Assembly (NCBI GenBank): GCA_024235735.1 | Contig: JACKLU010000005.1 | Location: 1 to 64,000, forward strand | DNA: 64,000 nt | DNA from: Burkholderiales bacterium | GTDB lineage: Bacteria > Pseudomonadota > Gammaproteobacteria > Burkholderiales > Nitrosomonadaceae | Reading direction: 5' to 3' | Shown here: piece by piece, positions 45,164 to 54,599 of the stretch | Numbering within the stretch: position 1 is the first letter of the stretch | Layout: each line of letters begins with the position of its first letter | Made by a program: the position numbers and the translations under genes | The notes under the pieces: generated by a model | Seen by the model: only the letters and a program-made list of their open reading frames with translations | The model's database searches: none | What the model was told of the DNA's origin: nothing

Positions 45164-46266
45164 TAAACAGTTTTATAAAAAAGATTCGATTAGCCTTATT
45201 TTTTCTGTTCAGCATTTTGTGGCTATCCACCGTCGCGTCGCAGCAATCTGTTAAAGACAGTCAGTTTGCAGTCGTTTCGCCCGGTCATGCATTGATATTT
45301 CCGCAAGATTACGGCGCTCACCCCGATTTTCGCATTGAGTGGTGGTATGTGACCGGTTGGCTGGAAACGGAAGATAAAAAACCTCTTGGTTTTCAGGTTA
45401 CTTTTTTTCGCTCCGCTACCGGCCATGATCCAGAGAACCCGAGTCAATTTGCACCAAAACAACTGGTCATTGCACATGCAGCCATCTCTGATCCAACGAT
45501 CGGACGGCTGCTCTACGATGAGAAATCCGCACGCGCTGGATTTGATCTGGTTTACGCCAAGGAAAACGATACCCACGTCAAGCTTGACGATTGGTATTTC
45601 CTGCGAGACTCAAAGGGACACTATCAAACGGAAATCAGCGCTGACAAATTCGATATGCAGCTCTCTTTGATACCGACACAAAAAATGCTGCTGCAAGGTG
45701 AAAACGGCTTTTCCCGTAAAGGCCCGAATATCGAACAGGCGAGTTACTATTACAGCGAACCCCATTTAAAAGTAACCGGATCCATCAGACATCAGGGGAA
45801 ACGCCTAACTGTAAGCGGCCATGCTTGGCTTGACCACGAATGGTCATCCGAACTCCTGGACTCCCGCGCGGATGGATGGGATTGGGTCAGTATGAACCTG
45901 TTTGATGGCTCATCATTAACGGCTTTTCAGATACGCGGCAAAGATGGTAAGAAACTCTGGGCTTATGCCAAATTCAGAAACGCCAACGGCAATGCCCGGT
46001 TTTACGACCCGGATCAGGTTGAGTTTATACCACAACGCGTTTGGCAATCACCACATACCAATGCGGTTTATCCGGTTGAGATGCATGTTCGTACAGGTGA
46101 ATTTGAATGGCGTCTGGCTCCCCTTTTTGATGATCAGGAGCTCAATTCACGCAGCACAACAGGTGCAGTATATTGGGAAGGTGCAATCAGAATCTTCCAG
46201 GAACAACGAGCTGTCGGACAAGGCTATCTTGAGCTGACAGGATATGAAAGCGCATTAGATTTGTAA
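45160..46266 (+). CDS. AttH-like lipocalin-type hydrolase/hydratase domain protein
   Basis: A 368-residue exported protein of the AttH/carotenoid-1,2-hydratase fold. The GTG start at 45160 overlaps the permease stop and has GGGAGGACTG ahead; the longer frame upstream only overlaps the permease. Signal segment LALFFLFSILWLSTVASQ, then the CrtC-like motifs FRIEWWYVTGWLE and GHAWLDHEWSS and DGWDWVSMNLFDGSS. AttH proteins are encoded with an ABC ATPase and FtsX permease, as here, and are thought to be cofactors of the exporter. Carotenoid chemistry is unlikely, because no carotenoid genes are near. Confidence 0.82.
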   Translation: MINSFIKKIRLALFFLFSILWLSTVASQQSVKDSQFAVVSPGHALIFPQDYGAHPDFRIEWWYVTGWLETEDKKPLGFQVTFFRSATGHDPENPSQFAPKQLVIAHAAISDPTIGRLLYDEKSARAGFDLVYAKENDTHVKLDDWYFLRDSKGHYQTEISADKFDMQLSLIPTQKMLLQGENGFSRKGPNIEQASYYYSEPHLKVTGSIRHQGKRLTVSGHAWLDHEWSSELLDSRADGWDWVSMNLFDGSSLTAFQIRGKDGKKLWAYAKFRNANGNARFYDPDQVEFIPQRVWQSPHTNAVYPVEMHVRTGEFEWRLAPLFDDQELNSRSTTGAVYWEGAIRIFQEQRAVGQGYLELTGYESALDL

Positions 46267-46494
46267 AATGCTTTGTTTAGTTTATAATCATTGAATTACA
46301 GCCCATTCTTAAAAAATTAATTTAAATTTTTCTTCTCAACTTTTGAAAAACATTGTTTTTAGATGACTATTTTATAAATAACGTGTTTATCTAAATAGCT
46401 AGAATGAGAAGTTACGATATTTCCCATGAATTGCATTTGACCCAACCGCTGTTAAACGTATTAGCGTTATCATGATTTTGAAAGGATAAATTCA

Positions 46495-47793
46495 ATGTTT
46501 GCTTTGATACTGACTGGAAAAAAAAGGCGCTTAAACCTGACTGTATTGTTGCTGCTGCTGCTGAGTTTTCTCCCTGCCAGCCAAGTATGGGCCAATCCAC
46601 GATATGCATCTATTGTGATGGATGCTAATACGGGCGAGGTACTGCACGAATCCAGTGCTGACGCAAGCCGCTACCCGGCTTCCCTGACCAAAATGATGAC
46701 ACTCTATATGTTATTTGAAGCTTTAGAACGCGGAAAAATGACTTTGAATACACGGATGCCGGTATCCGCACATGCGGCATCCATGCCACAGACAAATATC
46801 GGATTGCGTACAGGAGAAACGCTCAGTGTGCGAGACGCCATTCCTGCGCTGATTGTGCGTTCCGCCAATGACGCTGCCGCAGTCGTAGCCGAAGCGCTTG
46901 GTAATACGGAATCCAATTTCGGCAACATGATGACGCAAAAGGCACGTCAACTAGGTATGACTGCAACAACTTTCCGCAATGCTTCAGGCTTGCCCAATAC
47001 CGCGCAAAAAACCACCGCCCGCGATATGGCGAGACTGTCTTCCCGGTTAATGAAAGATTTTCCCCAGTACTATCATTATTTCTCTACACCAGCGTTTCAC
47101 TACAAAGGAAAAACCTACAACAGTCATAACCGAATGGTGAGGAATACCCAGGGCGTGGACGGACTAAAAACCGGCTTTATACGCGCTTCCGGATTTAATG
47201 TCGCCACTTCAGCTAAGCGCAATAATCGGCGTGTTATTGCTGTAGTCATGGGCGGCAACTCAGCAGCAGCACGTGATCAACATATGGCTCAGTTGTTGGA
47301 TCGCAGTTTCAATCAGGCTTTGTCAAAACCCAAAAATAGAAATCAGCATGCTGAAAGAATAATCGCTAAAGCACCGATTCCCGTTGCTAAGCCACCAGTA
47401 GGCTTGGCTCGCACCACCCCGGATCCGGCCGCAATTCTTCGTGGTGAAATGCCAGTGCTATCCAGTCCTTCCGGCATTGCGGGTCATGTTACACCAGCAT
47501 CGTTTACCCCAGCTTCCTCCACAACAAGAGTGACTCAAAATATACCGTCGTCACACCATGATAGCTGGGCAGTACAGATTGGCTCCTATTATGAACAAGA
47601 GCGCGCACGCGCGCAGGCACAAGCTGCAACCCGCTGGGTAGCAGGTAAAGTATCGGTTGTGGAAGTCGAAATCAGTAACCGTAGGATGTATCGCGCCAGA
47701 CTGATCGGTTTCCAGAAAAAACAGGCGCACACCGTTTGCCAAAACTTGTCACGCCAGGGTATGGATTGTCTGGTAGTCCGCGCACAAGGCTAA
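46495..47793 (+). CDS. D-alanyl-D-alanine carboxypeptidase with SPOR domain
   Basis: A 432-residue periplasmic peptidoglycan enzyme (DacA/PBP5-6-like class). Signal peptide to about residue 32, then the serine-peptidase motifs SLTK (Ser63, Lys66), SAN (Ser123) and KTG (Lys225). A proline-rich linker (about 290-345) leads to a C-terminal SPOR domain (about 350-430, SWAVQIGSYYEQERARAQAQ...GMDCLVVRA), which binds denuded peptidoglycan at the septum. AAAGGATAAATTCA gives the ribosome site. It trims the terminal D-alanine of stem peptides. Attached SPOR domains are typical for this Betaproteobacterial variant. Confidence 0.93.
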   Translation: MFALILTGKKRRLNLTVLLLLLLSFLPASQVWANPRYASIVMDANTGEVLHESSADASRYPASLTKMMTLYMLFEALERGKMTLNTRMPVSAHAASMPQTNIGLRTGETLSVRDAIPALIVRSANDAAAVVAEALGNTESNFGNMMTQKARQLGMTATTFRNASGLPNTAQKTTARDMARLSSRLMKDFPQYYHYFSTPAFHYKGKTYNSHNRMVRNTQGVDGLKTGFIRASGFNVATSAKRNNRRVIAVVMGGNSAAARDQHMAQLLDRSFNQALSKPKNRNQHAERIIAKAPIPVAKPPVGLARTTPDPAAILRGEMPVLSSPSGIAGHVTPASFTPASSTTRVTQNIPSSHHDSWAVQIGSYYEQERARAQAQAATRWVAGKVSVVEVEISNRRMYRARLIGFQKKQAHTVCQNLSRQGMDCLVVRAQG

Positions 47794-47935
47794 CGCGTTC
47801 GAAAGTCCTTTTACTATATATACTTCCCAGCGCAAATACATTTTATGCAGATATAAGTAAAATATCGTTTACAAGAATTTTATCTAAACTTGAATACCTG
47901 ATCCACTAAAAAATACAATTAACTTTATTGTGTAG

Positions 47936-47957
47936 CTTTGCCAGAAAGCTGGCAAAG
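47936..47957. terminator. 9-bp hairpin with tetraloop
   Basis: CTTTGCCAG, loop AAAG, CTGGCAAAG form a perfect stem 140 bp after the carboxypeptidase stop and 73 bp before the alpha/beta hydrolase ATG. There is no T run, so it could be a factor-dependent end or a 5' leader structure. Confidence 0.45.
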
Positions 47958-48029
47958 ATTGCGTCCATTTTGAAGCCGGCCACACTACTTGCTGCAAAAG
48001 ACTGAGTCCTTGCTTACAAATTGCTCTTT

Positions 48030-48920
48030 ATGAAAAAAACCATCAAAAAGCTGCTCGTGCCGACGCTATCACAGGACAGCGAGCCAAAAAAACCGCACAA
48101 TATTGCTTATACCGATTGGGGAGATCCTGATAATCCTCATGTCGTTATTTGTGTCCACGGACTAACGCGCAACTGCCGAGACTTTGATTTTTTAGCAGCG
48201 GCGCTATCCCCTCATTGCCGGGTCATATGTCCTGATGTTGTTGGGCGAGGCCAGAGTGATTGGCTTGAGGATGAACACGACTATGATTACTATCCACTGT
48301 ATCTGTCTGACGCTACAACGCTGATTGCGTTCATTCAACGCCAATACAAAAACCCGATAAAAATCGACTGGATTGGCATATCAATGGGCGGCTTGATCGG
48401 TATGATGATCGCGATACAATCCGAATTCAAAATCAACAAGCTGGTGATGAGTGATATTGGTCCACTAATTCCTGTGGCTGCTCTGAAAAGAATGGCGGAA
48501 TATGTCGGAAAAGATATTCGCTTCGATAATCTTGAAGCATTTGAAACCTACATCCGAAAAATTTCAGCACCGTTTGGACCGCTCACCGATGATCAGTGGC
48601 GGCATCTGACAATACATAGCGCGCGATTGCACAGTGATGGCACTTATGGTTTCTACTATGACCCCAAAATATCCGCCAGTTTTAAAACACATGCGCTCCT
48701 GGAAGATGTCGATTTATGGCGGTACTGGGATATGCTGCAAACGCCAACACTGGTGATACGAGGGTCCGAATCCGATGTGTTACTTGCCGAAACCGCACGG
48801 GCAATGCAGGAAAGAGGCCCCAAGGCCAAGATAATCGAATTACCGGGCATTGGTCATGCACCGATTTTACTGGATGAAAAACAAATCGCAATCGTGAAGC
48901 GTTTTTTATCAAGTGATTAA
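48030..48920 (+). CDS. Alpha/beta hydrolase
   Basis: A 296-residue cytosolic hydrolase. The ATG at 48030 is preferred to an in-frame TTG at 48021. Landmarks: the oxyanion segment VICVHGLTRNCRDF (about 40-55), the nucleophile elbow GISMGG with Ser118, and the catalytic histidine in PGIGHAPILL near the C-terminus. The family is broad (esterases, meta-cleavage hydrolases, haloperoxidase-like); the sequence resembles the 2-hydroxy-muconate or MhpC-like branch only loosely. It is monocistronic. Confidence 0.85.
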   Translation: MKKTIKKLLVPTLSQDSEPKKPHNIAYTDWGDPDNPHVVICVHGLTRNCRDFDFLAAALSPHCRVICPDVVGRGQSDWLEDEHDYDYYPLYLSDATTLIAFIQRQYKNPIKIDWIGISMGGLIGMMIAIQSEFKINKLVMSDIGPLIPVAALKRMAEYVGKDIRFDNLEAFETYIRKISAPFGPLTDDQWRHLTIHSARLHSDGTYGFYYDPKISASFKTHALLEDVDLWRYWDMLQTPTLVIRGSESDVLLAETARAMQERGPKAKIIELPGIGHAPILLDEKQIAIVKRFLSSD

Positions 48921-49137
48921 GATTAAACATCTGTTAGATCTTAATAAGAAAACATTCCTTTATCAATTTATACATAACTTTTCAAGTTCTTCTTAATAAT
49001 CATTTCAATCTTCCGATGTCAATCAGGTCTGCCCACTCAGAGGATTAACTGCTTTGTGGAGAGACAACTTTTCATTCACTAATCGGTAAGATGGATAAGT
49101 AAAAACGATTCATCCAGATTATTTTCAAGGAGAAAAA

Positions 49138-49437
49138 ATGAAAAAACTTTTGATTTTAACCATTCTGATAGTTTTGTTTTCTGGTCAAGCCTATGCCGCT
49201 GTCGATATCAATACCGCAACGCAAGCCGAACTTGAAACACTTCAAGGTATTGGCCCTGCCAAGGCAAAAGCGATTATCGAATATCGCGAGAAGAATGGCT
49301 CATTTGTCTCAGTAGAAGGTCTGGCAGCCGTTGCTGGTATCGGTCCTGGAACGATGAAGCAATTGGGTGACAACATTACTGTCGGTAATCCGCAGACTGC
49401 CGAAACAACAGCAGCTGTTACAAAACCACAAGAGTAA
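49138..49437 (+). CDS. ComEA-like helix-hairpin-helix protein
   Basis: A 99-residue exported protein: signal peptide LILTILIVLFSGQAYAA, then a helix-hairpin-helix pair (DINTATQAELETLQGIGPAK and SVEGLAAVAGIGPGTMKQLG) that binds DNA non-specifically, and a Thr/Ala-rich tail. An AAGGAGAAAAA ribosome site is present. In competent bacteria ComEA pulls DNA into the periplasm; here it stands alone with its own terminator. A role in DNA uptake is inferred only. Confidence 0.9.
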   Translation: MKKLLILTILIVLFSGQAYAAVDINTATQAELETLQGIGPAKAKAIIEYREKNGSFVSVEGLAAVAGIGPGTMKQLGDNITVGNPQTAETTAAVTKPQE

Positions 49438-49456
49438 CCTTACAGTCCAGTACTCT

Positions 49457-49490
49457 GAAAGCTCTCGGGAGTAATCCTGAGAGCTTTTTC
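49457..49490 (+). terminator. Rho-independent terminator after the comEA-like gene
   Basis: AAAGCTCTC pairs with GAGAGCTTT around a 12-base loop and is followed by TTTTTC. It begins 20 bases after the stop codon. Confidence 0.85.
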
Positions 49491-49694
49491 ATTTCCGCTC
49501 AAAAGATTGATCATTTTCACAATCTGCAAACAGTATTTCAATTGGCTATGTAACAATTAAATGTTGAATTTTCCAGCACTTTGAAGATAAATGACTTTTT
49601 AATAATCACAAAACAATTTAACCGGTTGATTATAAATAATTCATGTAATTTGGTAAGTCATTTTCAACAACTATTTGTGACATAGCCTTTCAAT

Positions 49695-49939
49695 TTAAAC
49701 CTAGAAACCTCAGTTGACCGTTATCCGGGATGGCTAACGGCATGAATAAATAGAACAACCTGAGCAATACCCACTCACCCAAATGGTGAGTCACACTATG
49801 GTATTTATAGCACGCCGCTTTTTAATTCTGGCTACGTTGCAATTCGTTGTAATAACGCATTATTACGCCTCATCGCGCCTTGCCGGAAATAAAAATCAAC
49901 GCACTCTAAATCCCATTCAACTGAGGTTTCTAGGTTAAA
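49695..49939 (+). mobile_element. Inverted-repeat miniature element, full copy 2
   Basis: The 235-bp core is 49700-49934, exactly the length of copy 1. The ends CCTAGAAACCTCAGTTGA and TCAACTGAGGTTTCTAGG are perfect 18-bp inverted repeats, and TTAAA flanks both ends (49695-49699 and 49935-49939). ACTCACC/GGTGAGT is kept; the internal palindromes that are perfect in copy 1 carry one to three mismatches here. It lies 46 bp upstream of the pseudouridine synthase. No reading frame inside. Confidence 0.85.
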
Positions 49940-49980
49940 ATATTATGCTTTCGCCTATTTAAACCATGACGAATTGATCA

Positions 49981-50712
49981 ATGGAAAAAATCCGATTATC
50001 GAAACTGATGGCAGAGCAAGGCATCTGCTCACGGCGTGAAGCAGATCAATATATTGAGCGCGGCTGGGTTTTTGTTGATGGAAAACAAATAGCCGAACTG
50101 GGCAGTAAAATTTTTCCTACTCAGAGTATTACATTACACAAACTCGCTGTCTCACAACAAACTCAGCTTGTCACAATTTTGCTCAATAAACCAGTTGGTT
50201 ACGTATCCGGGCAGGCAGAATCCGGGTACTTGCCTGCAATTCATTTAATTACGCCAGAACGGCAGTTTTGTGAAAAATCATCTGGCTTGCAATTCAAAAA
50301 AACACACCTCAAAAATCTGGCGCCAGCCGGGCGTTTGGATATTGATTCGCAAGGATTGCTGGTACTGACTCAGGACGGACGCATTGCCAGGCAATTAATT
50401 GGCAACGAATCCACTATAGAGAAAGAATATCTGGTCAGAGTCAAAGGTGACCTTCCACCTGAAAAACTGGCATTACTCAATCACGGATTATATCTCGATG
50501 GAAAAGCATTAAAACCTGCACAGGTCAGTTGGCAAAATAAGGATCAACTACGTTTTATTTTGTGCGAAGGCAAAAAACGCCAAATACGCCGTATGTGCGA
50601 AATGGTCAATTTACAGGTTACCGGCCTGAAGCGCGTACGGATTGGAAGAATCAGATTGAGTAACCTGCCGGAAGGGAAATGGCGATATCTCGGAAACAAA
50701 GAGCATTTTTGA
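49981..50712 (+). CDS. Pseudouridine synthase, RsuA/RluF group
   Basis: A 243-residue RNA-modifying enzyme that turns uridine into pseudouridine in rRNA or tRNA. The N-terminal S4 domain (KIRLSKLMAEQGICSRREAD) is followed by the catalytic core with AGRLDIDSQGLLVLT (catalytic Asp120) and GKKRQIRRMCEMV. The size and the motif order fit the RluF/RluB/RsuA family; the RluF-like subgroup is favoured but not proven. A miniature element sits immediately upstream and may separate the gene from its original promoter region. Confidence 0.9.
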   Translation: MEKIRLSKLMAEQGICSRREADQYIERGWVFVDGKQIAELGSKIFPTQSITLHKLAVSQQTQLVTILLNKPVGYVSGQAESGYLPAIHLITPERQFCEKSSGLQFKKTHLKNLAPAGRLDIDSQGLLVLTQDGRIARQLIGNESTIEKEYLVRVKGDLPPEKLALLNHGLYLDGKALKPAQVSWQNKDQLRFILCEGKKRQIRRMCEMVNLQVTGLKRVRIGRIRLSNLPEGKWRYLGNKEHF

Positions 50713-50900
50713 TTACAGCTCAGCATCCCCTATAAACTGTTAGCTCAAAGCGTGATTTTTGCTTAAAATCGGATAATTAACGGTGTTCGTGGAAACAGAT
50801 CATTAAAAATACAAACCTTTTTATCTATTGTTTTGCGCAATAACATCCGCTACATTTTCATATTCTGATTCCCAACTCTGGAATATCATTTCTTATCCAA

Positions 50901-52811
50901 TTGAATACGCTTACTCGCACCCACTTATTTTTTGCCGATTTTGATTCACCACAGTCATATAAGGCACGTATAGGCATACTCAGTAAAACTGCAGAAATTG
51001 GAGAATGGTTCATGCATTTTGCTGCGGATACGACGACATGGTCGGAATATCTGTATGAATTTTATGAACTGGACAAAACTTTTGCATGTTCGACCATTCT
51101 GGAGAATACGGATTTCTACACACGCGCTGAAAAAGAAAAAATGCGTGCATTGATTGAATCCGCTACCGAGACAAAAACGGAATGCAGTGAAGAATTCATG
51201 ATTGTAATGCCCGATGGCCGGCTTAAATGGCATGTCACCACGCTGCACCCTGTACTGGATTCCGATGGAAAGACCATCGGTTTATACGGTATTGTGCAAA
51301 ATATCACTGCAAAGAAGGAACAAACACGAGAACAATGGCTTTACAAACGAATCTTCGACCAGCTTCCAGCCGGATTACTCGTCAGGAATCCAGAAGGAAC
51401 CTGCATTTACGCTAATCAGGCTGGCAGAGCCCTTAAAGAGCAGGCCATAACAGTATCAGCCGGAGCGGCAAAGCGCGAATATGACGACACGGCGAGCACG
51501 GCATCTGAAACGGATAGGGCTGAATCTGAAAAGAGCGCACGCCTGGAACAGTGCAAGGCAGATAAACAATCCATAATTTTTGAAGATAAGTTAACCGATG
51601 CAAAAGGCTGTGGACGGATTTTTTCGACAACGCTACTGCCGCTTCTGGATGAATCTGGCAACATCGATTATTTCATCGAGTACAGCACGGACATCACCGC
51701 CCAAAAGCAATATGAGCTTGAACGCCAGCGCATGGCTTATGTTGCGGAAAAAACCAACGGACTCGTTATGATTACTGATCCCGATCGGAAAATCATCTGG
51801 GTTAACCGCAGTTTTGAATTAATTTTAGGTTACCAGGCAAATGAGGTAATTGGACGCAATCCCGCATCTTTCCTGCAAGGACCTGAAACATCTTCAGAAA
51901 CAATTCGCGAAATCTCCCGTTCATTGAAAAACACCGGCTCATTCTCGGGTGAAATTCTGAATTACACCAAACGCGGCGAAAAAATCTGGCTTTATCTCAA
52001 CATTACCGCAGTCAACGACGATACGGGTAAGCTGATCAATTATGTAGCGGTCGAAAATGATATCACGCTCATTAAACTGGCCGAACAACGATTACAACAG
52101 GCTGTGGAAAAAGAGCGCGAGCTCAACCGCTTCAAAACCCAGTTTGTCAATCTGGCATCACATCAGTTCCGCACTCCGCTTGCTGCAATCCGATCAAGTA
52201 TCGATCTGCTGGACCTGAAACTGGAATCCCTCGGAAATTCTCCCGCCTTCATTGAAGTCTTTCATAAACATAGGCATAGTATCACTGAAGAAACCATACG
52301 CATGACGGAACTCATGGAAAATATTCTGGATATTGGCCGCATGGACGAAGGCAAAATTGAGATTTCCAGAAAAGCACTCCCGTTCAAACAATTTATGGAT
52401 ACCTTCGTTCAAACAAATGTTGAAACCGGCGGACAGTGTAGAAAACTGAAATATCGCTTCGATGCGCCGGATAGTATCATTGATCTGGATGAAATTCTGA
52501 TGCGGAATGTTTTACGCAACATTGTGTCAAATGCATTCAAGTATTCCGAAGGGAAACCATCTCCCGAGATGACGGTTTATTACACCGACAATACATACTT
52601 CATCCGAATTAAGGATTATGGCATCGGTATTCCGGAAAAAGATCAGCCTTTTCTGTTTCAGTCGTTTTTCCGTGCTTCAAATACCGGAAATCTTCCGGGC
52701 AGTGGATTGGGTCTCATGATTGCAAAAAAGTTACTCCTGCTTCATGGCGGGGATATTCGTTGTGAAAGTAAAGCCGGCGATGGTTGTACCGTGACAATTC
52801 AATGCGCCTGA
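50901..52811 (+). CDS. PAS-domain sensor histidine kinase
   Basis: A 636-residue kinase without clear transmembrane segments; a TTG start at 50901 is chosen because the first PAS fold (GEWFMHFAADTTTW) begins within the first 40 residues. Three PAS regions (about 30-135, 150-270 and 285-400) precede the dimerisation helix with phosphorylated His421 (LASHQFRTPLAAIRSS), the N box VLRNIVSNAFKYSE, and the G boxes KDYGIGIPEKDQPF and GSGLGLMIAKKLL. It is followed after 7 bp by its response regulator. The pair immediately precedes amoC; control of energy genes is possible but unproven. Confidence 0.9.
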   Translation: MNTLTRTHLFFADFDSPQSYKARIGILSKTAEIGEWFMHFAADTTTWSEYLYEFYELDKTFACSTILENTDFYTRAEKEKMRALIESATETKTECSEEFMIVMPDGRLKWHVTTLHPVLDSDGKTIGLYGIVQNITAKKEQTREQWLYKRIFDQLPAGLLVRNPEGTCIYANQAGRALKEQAITVSAGAAKREYDDTASTASETDRAESEKSARLEQCKADKQSIIFEDKLTDAKGCGRIFSTTLLPLLDESGNIDYFIEYSTDITAQKQYELERQRMAYVAEKTNGLVMITDPDRKIIWVNRSFELILGYQANEVIGRNPASFLQGPETSSETIREISRSLKNTGSFSGEILNYTKRGEKIWLYLNITAVNDDTGKLINYVAVENDITLIKLAEQRLQQAVEKERELNRFKTQFVNLASHQFRTPLAAIRSSIDLLDLKLESLGNSPAFIEVFHKHRHSITEETIRMTELMENILDIGRMDEGKIEISRKALPFKQFMDTFVQTNVETGGQCRKLKYRFDAPDSIIDLDEILMRNVLRNIVSNAFKYSEGKPSPEMTVYYTDNTYFIRIKDYGIGIPEKDQPFLFQSFFRASNTGNLPGSGLGLMIAKKLLLLHGGDIRCESKAGDGCTVTIQCA

Positions 52812-52818
52812 AAAAGCA

Positions 52819-53514
52819 ATGAAAGATATTCAGATTCTTGTTATCGAAGACGAAAAAATATTACGGGAAAACATTGCTGAAATTATTGCCCATTATGATT
52901 TTCACGCAATCACTGCATCTTCCGGTGAAGAAGGCGTCAAAATGGCAGCACAGTTTGCCCCGGACATAATCATTTGCGACATCATGCTTCCGGGAATCGA
53001 CGGTTACGAAGTTTTGAACAACGTTAAGCAGCTACCCGGACTGATATCGACCGCATTCATATTTTTAACCGCAAAATCAACTCGCACAGATATCCGCACT
53101 GGTATGGACATGGGCGCGGACGATTATCTGACCAAACCGTTCACCAGAGAAGAGCTGATCAACAGCATCAAGGCAAGAGTTGAGAAACTGATCAAAATTC
53201 GCACATGCAAACTGGAAGAAGATGCTTTCATAGCATCCGCGACTGAAAGTCTTGCAAAGCTCACTAAAGCCGAACGCCGAGTACTCAGCAAAATTTCCGA
53301 AGGCTTCACCACGCCGCAAATTGCCGAGAAACTTTTTCTCAGTACAAAAACCGTTGAAAATCACCGTATGAATATTTCGCGAAAACTGTGTCTGAGTGGA
53401 CCCAACAGCTTGATAAGCTTTGCGTTGCGCTTGAAAGCCCATCATTTTGATCAATCATTCCCTGAAAAATCACCCTCACTATTCGCAGCAGACAACCAGT
53501 ACACTGTTTCATAG
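52819..53514 (+). CDS. Response regulator with LuxR-type DNA-binding domain
   Basis: A 231-residue regulator. Receiver domain with phosphorylated Asp54 in IIICDIMLPGIDG and the conserved lysine in DDYLTKPFTREEL, then a linker and a LuxR/NarL helix-turn-helix (LTKAERRVLSKISEGFTTPQ through STKTVENHRMNISRKL). The partner kinase lies 7 bp upstream. The next gene downstream in the same direction is amoC, after 167 bp with a palindrome. Confidence 0.92.
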   Translation: MKDIQILVIEDEKILRENIAEIIAHYDFHAITASSGEEGVKMAAQFAPDIIICDIMLPGIDGYEVLNNVKQLPGLISTAFIFLTAKSTRTDIRTGMDMGADDYLTKPFTREELINSIKARVEKLIKIRTCKLEEDAFIASATESLAKLTKAERRVLSKISEGFTTPQIAEKLFLSTKTVENHRMNISRKLCLSGPNSLISFALRLKAHHFDQSFPEKSPSLFAADNQYTVS

Positions 53515-53541
53515 TAGTTTCTTCTTCATTTCCATACTCAA

Positions 53542-53561
53542 AATAAGGGTATCCCCTTATT
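53542..53561. promoter_or_regulatory. Palindrome upstream of amoC
   Basis: AATAAGGG, spacer TATC, CCCTTATT: a perfect 8-bp inverted repeat 121 bp before the amoC ATG, followed by GTATAAAAAAAAC. The A run on the plus strand argues against a terminator for the upstream regulator gene, so an operator is plausible. Confidence 0.5.
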
Positions 53562-53681
53562 GTATAAAAAAAACATTCCATTATTCTTATAGACTCCAAA
53601 GCTTTTTTCTGAAAGTGCTGTCAGAACTGAGCGCTTACTGGAAAAGCTTTTACGTATCTAATTTAACTCTGGAGGTTTATC

Positions 53682-54488
53682 ATGGCAACAACGTATGGAA
53701 CGAGTAGTGCTGCGAGCGCGGACTACGACATGTCACTGTGGTACGACTCGAAGTACTACAAGCTGGGCATGGGAATAATGCTGGCGGTAGCGATATTCTG
53801 GATCTGGTATCAGAGGACATTTGCGTATTCGCATGGGATGGACTCGATGGAACCGGAATTTGACCGTGTATGGATGGGGCTGTGGCGTGTGCACATGACG
53901 CTGATGCCGTTATTTGCGCTGGTAACATGGGGCTGGATACTGAAGACCCGTGACACGAAAGAGCAACTGGACAACCTGGATCCGAAGCTGGAAGTTAAGC
54001 GTTACTTCTACTGGATGATGTGGCTGGGTGTTTACTTGTTTGGTGTTTACTGGGGCGGCAGCTTCTTTACCGAGCAAGATGCGTCCTGGCATCAGGTGAT
54101 TATTCGTGACACGAGCTTCACGCCAAGTCACGTAGTGGTGTTTTACGGTTCATTCCCGATGTACATTGTGTGCGGCGTAGCGGCATACCTGTACGCGATG
54201 ACCCGCTTGCCACTGTACAGCCGCGGCACATCATTTCCGCTGGTGATGGCGATTGCCGGCCCGCTGATGATTCTGCCGAACGTTGGTTTGAACGAATGGG
54301 GTCACGCATTCTGGTTCATGGAAGAGCTGTTTAGCGCGCCACTGCACTGGGGTTTTGTGATACTGGGCTGGGCAGGATTGTTTTCAGGTGGTATTGCGGC
54401 ACAGATTGTCACCCGTTACTCCAACCTGACGGACGTTATCTGGAATAACCAGAGCAAAGAAATACTTAACAACCGGATTGTTCCTTAA
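53682..54488 (+). CDS. amoC: Ammonia monooxygenase subunit C, singleton copy
   Basis: A 268-residue integral membrane subunit of ammonia monooxygenase, which oxidises ammonia to hydroxylamine in the membrane. The sequence matches Nitrosomonas AmoC along its whole length. The copper-site motif Asp133, His137, His150 (in EQDASWHQVI and FTPSHVVV) keeps the D-x3-H-x12-H spacing. A GGAGGTTTATC ribosome site precedes the ATG. No amoA or amoB follows; amoD is next, so this is the stand-alone type of amoC. In Nitrosomonas europaea the equivalent (amoC3) is linked to stress adaptation, so a role in AMO repair or substitution under stress is a reasonable inference. Confidence 0.97.
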   Translation: MATTYGTSSAASADYDMSLWYDSKYYKLGMGIMLAVAIFWIWYQRTFAYSHGMDSMEPEFDRVWMGLWRVHMTLMPLFALVTWGWILKTRDTKEQLDNLDPKLEVKRYFYWMMWLGVYLFGVYWGGSFFTEQDASWHQVIIRDTSFTPSHVVVFYGSFPMYIVCGVAAYLYAMTRLPLYSRGTSFPLVMAIAGPLMILPNVGLNEWGHAFWFMEELFSAPLHWGFVILGWAGLFSGGIAAQIVTRYSNLTDVIWNNQSKEILNNRIVP

Positions 54489-54599
54489 TTCATTTCTTAA
54501 CATTTTTCCACGGCGTGCTCACACAGGCCGTGGAACCAACTTAAATAAAGGATAACAAAAGACTATCAATCATTAATCAACAACCACAGGAGTTGTTAA

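Noticed and set aside
53582..53681. Sigma-E-type promoter for amoC
   Set aside because: A GAACT -35 candidate exists but the spacing to any TCTRA-like -10 is far from 16-17 bases.
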